Positions 17,001-25,874 of a stretch of DNA of 63,694 bases are shown here, piece by piece; the stretch's first letter is position 1, and every line of letters begins with the position of its first letter. This DNA comes from Acidobacteriota bacterium (GTDB lineage Bacteria; Acidobacteriota; Terriglobia; Terriglobales; Acidobacteriaceae). Position numbers and translations under genes: made by a program. The notes under the pieces are model-generated. The model worked only from the letters and a program-made list of their open reading frames with translations. It was not told the DNA's origin and did not search any database. The stretch spans positions 1 to 63,694 of the forward strand of contig JABCZC010000026.1 of the NCBI GenBank assembly GCA_013289875.1, read 5' to 3'.

Positions 17001-17444
17001 ATGTCATCTGCCGTCCCCGCTCCTGTAGCCACAGCCGTTCAGAGTCCGCTCAACCTGATGCTGACCATCCAGCCGGGCAAGAATCAGGCCATCCTCGACT
17101 ATCTATCTCAGAACCAGGCGGCCATTAATGCCGCGCTCAACAAGGTTGGTACCGTTCATTTTGCCCGGTTTCTCATGATTCCCGGCACTCAATATCTGTT
17201 TGTGATCACCACTTACGACGGCGACTTTAACGCCTACATCCAGGCATTCACGAATCTGGTGGGAGACGTGTTCAACGCTCTCCTCTCCTGTGTCGACCCA
17301 GCTCCTCCACTTCCCGTGCAACAAAATGTCGCCGCCTTCGAAGCCTTCGTGAGCCAGTACAATCTGCCAACGGGTCTATATTCTGCCTACCCCAATTGCA
17401 CCGTCGTGCAGATCTGGGGCAACGGATGCACGCCGCCCCAATAG
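17001..17444 (+). CDS. DyP-associated small protein, unknown
   Basis: 147 residues, start MSSAVPAPVATAVQSPLN, with an AAGGAG ribosome binding site. The middle (MLTIQPGKNQAILDYL, then HFARFLMIPGTQYLFVITTYDG) has the look of a ferredoxin-like alpha/beta fold, as in DyP halves. No signal peptide. It ends 15 bp before the peroxidase gene, so the two are very likely one operon and may work as partners. Function not known. Confidence 0.7.
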   Translation: MSSAVPAPVATAVQSPLNLMLTIQPGKNQAILDYLSQNQAAINAALNKVGTVHFARFLMIPGTQYLFVITTYDGDFNAYIQAFTNLVGDVFNALLSCVDPAPPLPVQQNVAAFEAFVSQYNLPTGLYSAYPNCTVVQIWGNGCTPPQ

Positions 17445-17459
17445 CTTCCCCCGATAGCT

Positions 17460-18869
17460 GTGGAGGTGGTCGTGAGCGCGCTCCAGTTGGACGACATCCA
17501 GGGAATCATTCTGCGCGGCTACGGCTCGTTCGCCCGTGTTCGGCATTTCATTGCCGTCGTTGCGGATCCGGGTCGCGCGAGAGCCCTGATTGGCAACTTG
17601 GCCAGAGCAATTCCGGTCGCAACCAATCCTGACAAGTTGGCTGTCACCACTGCCGCCACCTGGCATGTCAAACCGGACTACACGCTGAACGTGGCATTCA
17701 CCTATGAAGGACTCGCGTCACTGGGCGTGTCATCCACTCTTCTCGACGGTTTCGCGCCCGAATTTGCCAGCGGAGCCATCGGCAACGCCGGCGCAATCTT
17801 CGATGTGGATGCCAGCGCCCCTGCCAATTGGGAAGGCAACATGGGTGTTGCCTCTGAGGTTCACGCCATTTTTTCGCTCTTCGCGCGCACCTCGCATGAG
17901 CTGGAATGGCGCAGTTCCGAATTACTTGCCGCGATTGCGGGTTCATTCCATCTCACCCATCGCCACGATGGCCAGGTTCTTCCCGACGGGTATGTCCATT
18001 TTGGCTACCGTGACGGTCTTTCTCAGCCCTTTATCGCCGGTGGCCCCAAACCCGCGCGTCCCTACCCCAACCTGGGCGTCAACAAGGACGGGAGCTCGCC
18101 CCCAGGCGACTTCCTTTTAGGCTTCGAGAATACCTTTGGCAACAGATACTCTCCTGGCGTTGCCGACACCCCACTCGGGCGCAACGGCAGCTTCGGAGCT
18201 TTCCGCATCCTCAAACAGCAGGTCGCAGAGTTCGAAGAATATCTGCAGACGGCAGCGCCCACCATCAACCTCACCCCCGACCAGCTCGCGGCCAAGCTGC
18301 TGGGCCGCTGGCGGAGCGGTGTGCCGCTTGCGCTTTCCCCGACGGGAACCTGCCCCATTCCGTCCGATCGACTAAATATGTTCCTGTACGCCAACGCCGT
18401 GCCCGGCCAGTCTGAACCCGATCCCAAGGGCGTCGCCTTTCCCATCGGCGCTCACATTCGCCGCGGTAATCCCCGGGACGAGATTGTTCAGGGCTTTTTT
18501 ACCCAGCAGGCGCGCATCATCCGCCGCAACGTTCCCTACGGTCCTCCATTCAATCCTCAGCAGCCCAACGACGGCATAGAACGGGGACTCATCGGCTACT
18601 TCATCAATGCCGACTTCTTCAATCAGTTTCAGTTCCTCATGTCGCAGTGGATGAACACAGACAACTTTGTCGGTGGCATGATCTCCGGCGTCGACCCGTT
18701 GATCGGAGCCAATAGTCCCTCGTCCAGCGTCTTCACCATACCGACTTCCACGACCAATTCCGTCAAGGTCAGCGGTTTCGCGCGATTCGTCATCACGCGT
18801 GGGAGCGCCTACTGTTTTCTTCCAAGCGTCACTGGTCTCAGGTATATCGCCTCGCCCACCCCTGCCTAG
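17460..18869 (+). CDS. Dyp-type heme peroxidase
   Basis: 469 residues from GTG 17460 (GTG codons at 17466 and 17472 are also possible starts). DyP signatures: HFGYRDGLSQP, carrying the distal GxxDG aspartate, and AHIRRGNPRD, carrying the proximal heme histidine and the catalytic arginine context. DyP peroxidases oxidise dyes and phenolics with hydrogen peroxide. No Tat or Sec signal is visible, so this copy should be cytoplasmic or compartment-loaded. It follows the 147-residue gene by 15 bp. Confidence 0.85.
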   Translation: MEVVVSALQLDDIQGIILRGYGSFARVRHFIAVVADPGRARALIGNLARAIPVATNPDKLAVTTAATWHVKPDYTLNVAFTYEGLASLGVSSTLLDGFAPEFASGAIGNAGAIFDVDASAPANWEGNMGVASEVHAIFSLFARTSHELEWRSSELLAAIAGSFHLTHRHDGQVLPDGYVHFGYRDGLSQPFIAGGPKPARPYPNLGVNKDGSSPPGDFLLGFENTFGNRYSPGVADTPLGRNGSFGAFRILKQQVAEFEEYLQTAAPTINLTPDQLAAKLLGRWRSGVPLALSPTGTCPIPSDRLNMFLYANAVPGQSEPDPKGVAFPIGAHIRRGNPRDEIVQGFFTQQARIIRRNVPYGPPFNPQQPNDGIERGLIGYFINADFFNQFQFLMSQWMNTDNFVGGMISGVDPLIGANSPSSSVFTIPTSTTNSVKVSGFARFVITRGSAYCFLPSVTGLRYIASPTPA

Positions 18870-18968
18870 CCCACGGCACAATGACCTGCGCGCAATGATC
18901 GATCGCTGAACTGACGTGGGCTGGCGAATGCTGATCTGCCATCCGTCCTTCGCCGAGCCACTTCTCAG

Positions 18969-19532
18969 CTACGACCAGTTCTTCTGCTCTTCGAGGTAGA
19001 TCTTCGTATAGTCCAGATAGTTCCGCGCGTATTTCAGGATCAGTTCCCGGTCGTCCGACGTAAGATCGCGCCGCACCTTCGCCGGAACACCGGCCACCAG
19101 CGATCGCGGCCGAATCACCATTCCCTCCGGCACCACCGCTCCAGCCGCAATGATCGACCCCTCGCCCACACGCGCATTGTTCAGGATCGCGGCTCCAATG
19201 CCGATCAGGCAGGCGTCCTCGATTACGCACCCGTGCACCGTGGCGTTATGGCCGATAGTCACATAATCGCCCACAATCACCGGGTACAGATGCCGCATCC
19301 CATGCAGCACCGCGCAGTCCTGCACATTCGAGTGCCCGCCCACGCGGATCGAGTGAACATCGCCGCGCACCACGGCATTCATCCACACGCTCGCGTGCTC
19401 GCCCAGCACTACATCGCCAATCACCTGCGCCGAGACGTCCACGTAGCAACTCTCGGGAATGACCGGCGTGTGCCCTTGGTAGGACCGAATCATGCTGTCC
19501 AGTGTAATCCTGTCAGTCGAAGAATGGCCCAT
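18969..19532 (-). CDS. Gamma-type carbonic anhydrase family protein (left-handed beta-helix)
   Basis: 187 residues. Hexapeptide repeats run from SAQVIGDVVLGEHASV to about residue 155, with the ligand region VQDCAVLHG and IGHNATVHGC supplying histidines. The core fold would start at an internal Met (19493), but AAGAGG just before 19532 supports the longer start. Family members hydrate CO2 or bind other small ligands; activity here is unproven. Standalone minus-strand gene. Confidence 0.88.
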   Translation of the reverse strand: MGHSSTDRITLDSMIRSYQGHTPVIPESCYVDVSAQVIGDVVLGEHASVWMNAVVRGDVHSIRVGGHSNVQDCAVLHGMRHLYPVIVGDYVTIGHNATVHGCVIEDACLIGIGAAILNNARVGEGSIIAAGAVVPEGMVIRPRSLVAGVPAKVRRDLTSDDRELILKYARNYLDYTKIYLEEQKNWS

Positions 19533-19634
19533 TGATTCCTCTTAGCAGGAATCAGCCCAAGGCGGTCGTCCCACAATTAGGATGACCGAAGTTTGACCGG
19601 TCAGACGGACTTAGGAAGTTCTTCTCAGGGTTTT

Positions 19635-19661
19635 CTCTGAGTCACTATTTTGAAATCAGAG
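19635..19661 (+). promoter_or_regulatory. Inverted repeat in hicA leader
   Basis: CTCTGA (19635-19640) and TCAGAG (19656-19661) form a possible hairpin ending inside the hicA ribosome binding site. It could be an operator or an RNA structure limiting toxin translation. Short arms, so tentative. Confidence 0.3.
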
Positions 19662-19668
19662 GAGCAAA

Positions 19669-19878
19669 ATGAAAGTTCGCGATGTCATCCGAATGGTAAA
19701 GCAGGATGGCTGGTATGAAGTAGCTCAACGAGGCAGTCATCGGCAATTCAAGCATCCGTCAAAACTCGGAAAGGTAAATATCGCGGGCCATCCATCGGCG
19801 GATATGAACCAGGGGACGTACAATAACATCTTCAAGTCGGCAGGTCTGAAAAATGAAGGAATATGCAGTAATTTTTGA
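19669..19878 (+). CDS. hicA: HicA family toxin (mRNA interferase)
   Basis: 69 residues with the small dsRBD-like HicA fold. MKVRDVIRMVKQDGWYEV is followed by RGSHRQFKHP, which carries the catalytic His24. HicA cuts mRNA independently of the ribosome and is neutralised by HicB. Good ribosome binding site GAGGAG at 19659-19664. The gene overlaps hicB by 26 bp in another frame. The order toxin-first is common for this system. Confidence 0.92.
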   Translation: MKVRDVIRMVKQDGWYEVAQRGSHRQFKHPSKLGKVNIAGHPSADMNQGTYNNIFKSAGLKNEGICSNF

Positions 19879-20068
19879 GAAAACTCAAACAGGCTGGAGC
19901 GCATATGCCCCGGATTTGCCGGGCCTCGGCGTAGCTGGATCAACCTTCGAGGAGACCGAGGAGCTTATTCGTGAAGGTATCGAATTCCACATCGAAGGCT
20001 TAAGGGCTGACGGCGCACCTGTGCCGGAACCCACAACGCGCGTCATCGAAGTCGCCATTCCCGCTTGA
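19853..20068 (+). CDS. hicB: HicB family antitoxin
   Basis: 71 residues. The partial RNase H-like fold (YAVIFEKTQTGWSAYAPDLPG followed by GVAGSTFEETEELIREGIEFH) is the toxin-binding part of HicB. There is no C-terminal DNA-binding domain, so autoregulation, if any, must use another surface. Start lies within hicA (26-bp overlap), coupling translation of the pair. Confidence 0.92.
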   Translation: MKEYAVIFEKTQTGWSAYAPDLPGLGVAGSTFEETEELIREGIEFHIEGLRADGAPVPEPTTRVIEVAIPA

Positions 20069-20135
20069 TCTGTCTTTAACGACTCACTCCACACGGCACT
20101 TCGTTTCTCACTCATCATTTATCCTCAAAAAGATC

Positions 20136-21251
20136 ATGCCAGAGCACGAATCCGGGGACTCAATTCCCCATCTATCCGGCTACCGCGAAGCCGAACTCGA
20201 CCAGGCCTTTGCCGCCATCTCCCGCGAAGTCGAAGCCTCATCGGCCGCACTGGCCACGCCCGAGGCCGTCGAAGCCTTTCGCCTCCAATGGCTGGGCCGT
20301 AAACAAGGGCGGCTCAAGGCCATCAGCGATGCGTGGCTCAAGTCCGCGCCTGTAGAGGCTAAAAAGCTCATCGGCCAACGCTTCAACACCCTGAAAGCCG
20401 AGATCGAACAACGTCTTGAGCACGCCGAAGCATCCACGGGTTCGAGCGCTCTCGATTCAGAGGCTATCGACATCACTCTTCCCGGCACCCGCCGCAAACT
20501 CGGCGCCGAGCACCCTCTCATCCGCACCCAGAACGAGTTGATCGCCATCTTTGCGCGCATGGGCTATTCGGTCGGCATCGGCCCCGAAGTCGAGACGGAC
20601 TACTACAACTTCGAATCGCTCAACTTCCCTCCGGGCCACCCGGCGCGCGACACGCAGGACACGCTCGTCGTTTCCGGGCAGGAGCGCAAGCCACTGCGGG
20701 ATCGCCTGCTCATGCGCACCCACACCTCGCCCGTGCAGATCCACACCATGGAGGAGCAGCCTCCACCCATCCGCATCGTCATTCCCGGCAAGGTGCACCG
20801 TAACGACGCCGCCGACGCCACCCACTCTCCCATCTTCCACCAACTCGAAGGCCTCTGTGTCGACACCAACATCACCTTCGCCGACCTCAAGGGCACGCTC
20901 GACCACGCCATGAAGGAGCTATTCGGATCGAGCGTCCGGACGCGCTTCTTCCCGTCCTTCTTCCCTTTCACGGAACCCTCCGCCGACGTGCAGATCAGCT
21001 GCCCCTTCTGCGGAGGATCCGGCTGCCGCAAGTGCAAATACTCCGGCTGGATCGAACTCCTGGGCTGCGGCATGGTCGATCCCTCCGTCTTTGGATTCGT
21101 CCAGCAGAAGCAGCCTGCCTACGATCCGAAGAAGATCAGTGGATTTGCCTTCGGCATGGGCATCGACCGCATTGCCATGATGAAGTACGGCATCGGCGAC
21201 GTCAGCCTCATGTACTCGGGGGACCTGCGGTTTTTGGAGCAGTTTGCATGA
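20136..21251 (+). CDS. pheS: Phenylalanyl-tRNA synthetase alpha subunit
   Basis: 371 residues. The N-terminal coiled coil (residues about 10-100) binds tRNA, followed by the class II core: TSPVQIHTM, motif 2 PGKVHRNDAADATHSPIFHQLEG and the closing GFAFGMGIDRIAMMKYGIGD. A CPFCGGSGCRKC element lies near residue 290. Forms an alpha2beta2 enzyme with PheT, whose gene overlaps by 4 bp. Confidence 0.97.
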   Translation: MPEHESGDSIPHLSGYREAELDQAFAAISREVEASSAALATPEAVEAFRLQWLGRKQGRLKAISDAWLKSAPVEAKKLIGQRFNTLKAEIEQRLEHAEASTGSSALDSEAIDITLPGTRRKLGAEHPLIRTQNELIAIFARMGYSVGIGPEVETDYYNFESLNFPPGHPARDTQDTLVVSGQERKPLRDRLLMRTHTSPVQIHTMEEQPPPIRIVIPGKVHRNDAADATHSPIFHQLEGLCVDTNITFADLKGTLDHAMKELFGSSVRTRFFPSFFPFTEPSADVQISCPFCGGSGCRKCKYSGWIELLGCGMVDPSVFGFVQQKQPAYDPKKISGFAFGMGIDRIAMMKYGIGDVSLMYSGDLRFLEQFA

Positions 21252-23338
21252 AAATCCTCACCTCCTGGTTGCGTGAATATGTTCCTGGAGTTCGCGTCAC
21301 CGATCGCGCACTAGCCGACGATTTGACCCTGCGCGGCATTGCCGTCGAAGGCGTGTTCGATTTAGGTCCGAATGGCTCTCTCTTCGAGATGGACATCACC
21401 ACCAACCGCGTCGATGCCATGAATCACTACGGCATCGCGCGCGAAGCGGCCATCATCTACGGCCTCAAACTCGCCCCTCTGGCTGCTACTCTCAACGATT
21501 TGTCATCCCGACTAAAGTCCTTGCGCAGCGAGGACGCAGTGGAGGGACCTGCATTCCCGGTTTCTATCGAGGAACCGAGGCTCTGCGGACGCTTCACTGC
21601 CCGCGTCCTCCGCGACGTGAAGATCCAGCCCTCCACCGGCATCGTAGTCGAGCGCTTCCGCCTGCTCGAACAGAAACCCATCTCGAACGCCGTTGACGCC
21701 ACCAACTACTGCACCCTCGCCATCGGACAGCCCACCCACGTCTTCGATCTCGACAAGCTCGAAGGCGGCATCATTGTGCGCCGCGCGCGCAAGGGCGAGA
21801 AGCTCCTGACCTTAGACGGCATCGAACGCATCCTCGACCCCGAAGACCTGGTAGTAGCCGACGAAAAGAAAGCCGTAGGCCTTGCCGGAGTCATCGGCGG
21901 CTGGGACACCATGATCACCGCCGACACGAAGAACGTCCTCGTTGAGGCCGCATGGTTCGACCAGGTCACCGTCCGCCGCTCTTCGAAGCGTCATCTCGTC
22001 CATACCGACGCGTCCCATCGATTTGAACGTGGAGCCGACTTCAACGCACCGCCCGTGGCATCCGCTTTGGTCAGTCGCATTCTCCTCGAAGCCGGAGGTT
22101 CGCAAGTTGGCGACCTCACCGACGTCGTCATTTCCGAAGCCGAAGCACGCTCCGCGAAGCGCGATGCCATCGCCTTCAGCCTTGGCGAAGTCCGCCGCAT
22201 TCTCGGGGTGACAGAAGATAAGGAAGGCATCACCGCCGCCACCGCCGAAACCATTCTCACCGGCCTCGGCTGCTGTCTTGAAAAGTCCGCAGACGAAGCC
22301 TACAGCGTCACACTCCCCAGCTGGCGTCTCGACCTCGAGCGGGAGATCGACGTCATCGAAGAAATTGCCCGCGTCTATGGCTACAACCGCTTCCAGAACA
22401 CCCTGCCCGCCTTCGCCGGTAGCGTCGTCGAGCTGCCCCACGCCGAGCAGGAAACCACCCTCCGCCGCACGCTGCTTGCTCTTGGTTGGAATGAAGCCGT
22501 CTTCTCCACGTTTTGCGCCGCTACCGATGCAGCCCTCTTCGCGCCCCAGCCTGCCTCCGCCGTCGCTATCGGCAATCCACTCAGCGAAGAGGCTGGTATG
22601 CTGCGGCCGTCGCTCGTGCCTGGCATGCTGTCAATGCTCGCCCTCAACCTCAACCGCGACGTCGAGGACGCAACCCTCTTCGAAATCGGCACCGTCTTCA
22701 GCGGCAGCCCGGAAAGAGTAGCCGAGAGTCCATCGCTCGCCATCGGGGCAACCGGCCGCGCGTTTGACCAGAAACAAGTCACCTTCTACGACCTCAAGGG
22801 CACCGTCGAGAAGCTTCTCGAAAAATTCTCGGCTCGATCTGCCTATTTCGACAATCTGCTCCTGCCCGCGTGGCTGCATCCGGGCCGGTCTGCTCGCGCC
22901 GTGGTCGACGGACTCACCACCGCGCATTTCGGACAGCTCCATCCTGCGGAAGCCGAGCGCCGCAAGCTCAGGCAAACCGTCTTTGTCGGCGAAATCTATC
23001 TTGATCGCCTTTACAAACAGCCGCTGCGCCAACCCATCGCCCGCGAGCTCTCGCGCTACCAGCCTGTTCGCCGTGACTTCTCGCTGCTCTTCCCCGACAC
23101 AATCCCTTGGGCAACCATCGAAGAAGCGCTCAAGGGGCTCGACATCGCCGAGCTGCGCAGCTTCGCGCCGAAGGAAATCCTGCGTGACGTGAAGTCCGTG
23201 CCCACAGGACATTTCTCGCTCTTGCTCGGAACCGTCTTCCAGTCGCAGGATCGCACCCTGCGCGAAGAAGAATTGCAGGAATTCTCACAAAAGGTCATTG
23301 CAGCGATGCAATCCATTGGCAGCCGCCTGCGCAGCTAG
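21248..23338 (+). CDS. pheT: Phenylalanyl-tRNA synthetase beta subunit, short form
   Basis: 696 residues from ATG 21248 (MKILTSWLREYVPG). After this opening the sequence jumps to FEMDITTNRVDAMNHYGIARE, which in the long bacterial form comes only after the EMAP-like tRNA-binding domain. So that domain is missing and the protein is about 100 residues shorter than the E. coli type. The B3/B4 editing region, B5 and the C-terminal anticodon-binding domain (YQPVRRDFSLLFPDTIPW) are present. ATGA overlap with pheS. Confidence 0.96.
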   Translation: MKILTSWLREYVPGVRVTDRALADDLTLRGIAVEGVFDLGPNGSLFEMDITTNRVDAMNHYGIAREAAIIYGLKLAPLAATLNDLSSRLKSLRSEDAVEGPAFPVSIEEPRLCGRFTARVLRDVKIQPSTGIVVERFRLLEQKPISNAVDATNYCTLAIGQPTHVFDLDKLEGGIIVRRARKGEKLLTLDGIERILDPEDLVVADEKKAVGLAGVIGGWDTMITADTKNVLVEAAWFDQVTVRRSSKRHLVHTDASHRFERGADFNAPPVASALVSRILLEAGGSQVGDLTDVVISEAEARSAKRDAIAFSLGEVRRILGVTEDKEGITAATAETILTGLGCCLEKSADEAYSVTLPSWRLDLEREIDVIEEIARVYGYNRFQNTLPAFAGSVVELPHAEQETTLRRTLLALGWNEAVFSTFCAATDAALFAPQPASAVAIGNPLSEEAGMLRPSLVPGMLSMLALNLNRDVEDATLFEIGTVFSGSPERVAESPSLAIGATGRAFDQKQVTFYDLKGTVEKLLEKFSARSAYFDNLLLPAWLHPGRSARAVVDGLTTAHFGQLHPAEAERRKLRQTVFVGEIYLDRLYKQPLRQPIARELSRYQPVRRDFSLLFPDTIPWATIEEALKGLDIAELRSFAPKEILRDVKSVPTGHFSLLLGTVFQSQDRTLREEELQEFSQKVIAAMQSIGSRLRS

Positions 23339-23468
23339 AACCTGCACCAATCCGGAACGGGCGTACACAACATGGCACGCCCCAACCGCCTGCGGCGATT
23401 TTCCGCGATTTCCTCCGCGCATCGAGCGATATACTTCGCCTAGAAACTTGTCTCAGGAGAACCCTTGC

Positions 23469-23750
23469 ATGTCGACTATCGCCCTTCAGGAACCCGAACT
23501 CCCCCTCGCCGCCGATGATTTCAGCGCGCTCGAGCAGCGGGTGCTGCGCATGGTCGAGCTGGTGAAGACGGAGCGCGAGGCCCGTGCTGCCGCTGAAGAC
23601 CGCGTCGCCACTCTGGAGCAGAAGATCCAGCAGCTCATCGAGCAGAGCTCGAACACCGCCACGCACATCGAAGCCCTCGAACAGGAGCGCGAGACCGTGC
23701 GCCTCCGCGTCGAGCGCCTGCTCAAGCACCTCGACGAGATCACCGCCTAA
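23469..23750 (+). CDS. ZapB-like coiled-coil protein
   Basis: 93 residues from ATG 23469, which follows a GGAG site. From about residue 20 to the end it is a continuous heptad-type coiled coil (LEQRVLRMVELVKTERE and following). It lies 23 bp before zapA, and the pairing suggests a divisome-associated factor like ZapB. Homology by sequence alone is weak because coiled coils look alike. Confidence 0.6.
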   Translation: MSTIALQEPELPLAADDFSALEQRVLRMVELVKTEREARAAAEDRVATLEQKIQQLIEQSSNTATHIEALEQERETVRLRVERLLKHLDEITA

Positions 23751-23773
23751 ATCAACCTGGAGACCGCGTTCCG

Positions 23774-24151
23774 ATGACTGAGCCCACCCGACCGCAACCA
23801 AACAAAGCAAGCTCGAATGGCGTCGAAAATATCTCCACCGAATACATCTCGGTCGACATCTACGACCAGACCTACCATCTGCGCGGAGAAAACCCTGAAT
23901 ACATCCGCCACCTGGCTGAAATCGTTGACGCCAAGATGCGCGCCGTCGCCTCTCACGGCAAGACGGTCGACTCCCTGCGCGTCGCCGTCCTCGCAGCCCT
24001 CAACATCGCCGACGAGTTCGCGACTCTCGAGCAGCGCTACAACGCGCTAACCGGCACGACCAACGAGACGCGCAACTCCATCCGCACCCGTGCCCACTCG
24101 CTCACCGGCCTGCTGGATTCTGTGCTCGGCGAAGAGCGGAAGATCAGCTGA
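23774..24151 (+). CDS. zapA: Cell division protein ZapA
   Basis: 125 residues. The ZapA head (ISVDIYDQTYHLRGENPEYIR, then LAEIVDAKMR) and the following helix DSLRVAVLAALNIADEF are typical. ZapA bundles FtsZ filaments at the division ring. The N-terminal 28 residues are a flexible extension. It sits between the coiled-coil gene and the region that holds a 6S RNA candidate, a neighbourhood known from other bacteria. Confidence 0.88.
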   Translation: MTEPTRPQPNKASSNGVENISTEYISVDIYDQTYHLRGENPEYIRHLAEIVDAKMRAVASHGKTVDSLRVAVLAALNIADEFATLEQRYNALTGTTNETRNSIRTRAHSLTGLLDSVLGEERKIS

Positions 24152-24244
24152 CCCGCTTTAGTGTTTTGACAGATTCACAATCCAAATCAGCCCGCGCCTT
24201 GAAGATTGCTTTCGCACCACCCCCTGGAGCTAGAATTCCTATTG

Positions 24245-24553
24245 ATGGAAACCATAACTCTGGACAATGTGGTCACTCGCGCTGCTGCCGAGTGCATTGA
24301 TGAGCGCGAGCGGTACCTGGTCATCTTTACCCACGGCGTGAGTGGGTACGTCTGCAGGAATGCCGAGGCAACGGACGAGAGCCAGGCTCTCTACAAGGGT
24401 CTCTATCGCGACTGTCAGATCTGGATCGAGCGGCGCGGCATCGCAGCAGCGCTTCGCTACGTGTTGAAACACCTCAAGGACATACCCGAGATGAATGGTG
24501 GACAGCTTTCTCTCGAGGAGTTGCTCGCGCGGATTTCCCAAATCCCAAAATAA
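24245..24553 (+). CDS. Hypothetical protein between zapA and the 6S RNA
   Basis: 102 residues from ATG 24245 (METITLDNVVTRAAAECID). Mixed alpha/beta, no membrane segment. The ribosome binding site is poor (GGAG 16 bases upstream), so the start could be upstream, but residues further 5' look non-coding. No family recognised. Confidence 0.6.
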   Translation: METITLDNVVTRAAAECIDERERYLVIFTHGVSGYVCRNAEATDESQALYKGLYRDCQIWIERRGIAAALRYVLKHLKDIPEMNGGQLSLEELLARISQIPK

Positions 24554-24593
24554 TCTCGTGAACTTGAAAATCCTTACACTTGCCCATCGTAAC

Positions 24594-24622
24594 TTGCAAT
24601 CCCGTCTCACCCCCGTTAGCAT
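24594..24622 (+). promoter_or_regulatory. Sigma-70-type promoter for the 6S RNA candidate
   Basis: TTGCAA (24594-24599), 17-bp spacer, TAGCAT (24617-24622). This would start RNA near 24629-24630, exactly at the base of the closing stem of the RNA. Confidence 0.6.
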
Positions 24623-24629
24623 CCATCTC

Positions 24630-24826
24630 AGAGACCGGCCTGCAAAGCAGGTGCGGTGACTAACGCTGGTTGAACCAACATTCATTGAACAGGGAACTTG
24701 ACTCGACAATTGGCTCGGTGCGCAGTGTCCGCCAGTCCGGAATGCCTAAAGAGCCTCGGCGGGTTCCCGCCGTCTTAGGACGGGTTCACCGGCGCGCCAC
24801 TGCACGGCCCAGCGGGTCGGTCTTTA
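24630..24826 (+). ncRNA. ssrS: 6S RNA candidate
   Basis: About 197 nt. A closing stem pairs AGACCGGCCU (24632-24641) with GGGUCGGUCU (24814-24823); a second stem pairs GUGCGGUG (24651-24658) with CACUGCAC. Inside, a large open bubble and a long GC-rich terminal hairpin (CCUCGGCGGGUUCCCGCCGU) complete the rod-with-bubble plan of 6S RNA, which mimics an open promoter and binds sigma-70 RNA polymerase. Length, promoter position and proximity to zapA all agree. No protein frame covers it. It was identified by structure, not by search. Confidence 0.75.
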
Positions 24827-24866
24827 CCATCTTACCTCGCGCGTCCGCGACAAAAGAGACCAGGTT

Positions 24867-25073
24867 ATGAAGAAGACTTCCCGACAATTGTGGCTTTTTA
24901 ACCTTGGCCTCGCCGCGCTAGTCGTGGGACTGGTCCTTCGGCTGTTTGTTCCCTTTCAGAATGACGCCATGCACTTCATCGAGGGACTCTGCCTCGGCCT
25001 CTTTCTCGCGCTGCTTCTTGGTGGAATGATGAAGATACGCCGCGATGCCAGTGGCGACTCGGACCGCGTCTGA
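24867..25073 (+). CDS. Small membrane protein
   Basis: 68 residues: a basic N-terminus (MKKTSRQ), then two hydrophobic helices (about residues 10-28 and 40-56) and a charged tail. Starts ten bases after an AGG site and ends 9 bp before lgt. Unknown function. Confidence 0.6.
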   Translation: MKKTSRQLWLFNLGLAALVVGLVLRLFVPFQNDAMHFIEGLCLGLFLALLLGGMMKIRRDASGDSDRV

Positions 25074-25082
25074 TCCTCAGCA

Positions 25083-25874
25083 GTGCATCCGCGCCTCTTC
25101 CAGTTCGGACACATCGCCATCCCCACCTACGGAGCCTTCACTGCGCTCGCGCTCATTGCGGCTCTGGCCGCTGCCATGCACTTCGCTCGGCGCCTCGGGC
25201 TTGACCCCAATAAAATCTGGAACCTCAGCCTCATCGGTATTCTCACCACGCTCATCGGCGCGCGCCTGCTGCTGGTTGTCGCACACTTCAGGGTCTTCCG
25301 TGAGCACCCATTCTGGATCCTCGGCCTCACTGGCGTGCATGATTTCTGGATCGTCCCGCTCAGCGTCCTCCTCGGAGTGGCCGCCGCCGTCTTGTATTCA
25401 CTGTCGGAAGGGTTGCCGCTGCTCCGCGTCGCCGACTCGCTTGCACCCGCCGCGGCGCTGGCCGTGGCCATCAATCGCATCGGAGCTTTCGTTGCAGGCC
25501 TCGACTTCGGCATGCCCGCCCGGCTGCCTTGGTCTGTGACCTATACCAGCCGCATTGCCGCGCTCTGGTACCGCACCCCGCTCGGTCTCCCGCTGCATCC
25601 GGTGCAGCTCTACGACGCGGTGGTTTCGCTCATGGTCTTTGCGCTCCTGATATGGTGGCTGCCGCGCCGTCAGGATGGCGAGCTCGCCGGAGCGTGGCTC
25701 TTTCTTAGCGGTCTCACTGGATTCTTCCTTGCCTTTTATCGCGGAGAAGCCGGCCAAGCCGGCTTCTCGCAGTCGATCGCCGTCGGTGCCGTCATTATGG
25801 GAGCCGCCCTTTGGCTCGACCGCACCACCAAGTCGCGCGGCTATACTTCTACCGATGACTCGCCGTCTGCCTAA
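25083..25874 (+). CDS. lgt: Prolipoprotein diacylglyceryl transferase
   Basis: 263 residues from GTG 25083. Polytopic inner membrane enzyme that attaches diacylglycerol to the lipobox cysteine of prolipoproteins. Lgt hallmarks: an early PTYGAF segment, the AINRIGAFVAGLDFG signature region with its essential arginine, and HPVQLYDA near residue 178. Seven hydrophobic helices fit the family. Its 3' end overlaps the next gene by 20 bp. Confidence 0.88.
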   Translation: MHPRLFQFGHIAIPTYGAFTALALIAALAAAMHFARRLGLDPNKIWNLSLIGILTTLIGARLLLVVAHFRVFREHPFWILGLTGVHDFWIVPLSVLLGVAAAVLYSLSEGLPLLRVADSLAPAAALAVAINRIGAFVAGLDFGMPARLPWSVTYTSRIAALWYRTPLGLPLHPVQLYDAVVSLMVFALLIWWLPRRQDGELAGAWLFLSGLTGFFLAFYRGEAGQAGFSQSIAVGAVIMGAALWLDRTTKSRGYTSTDDSPSA

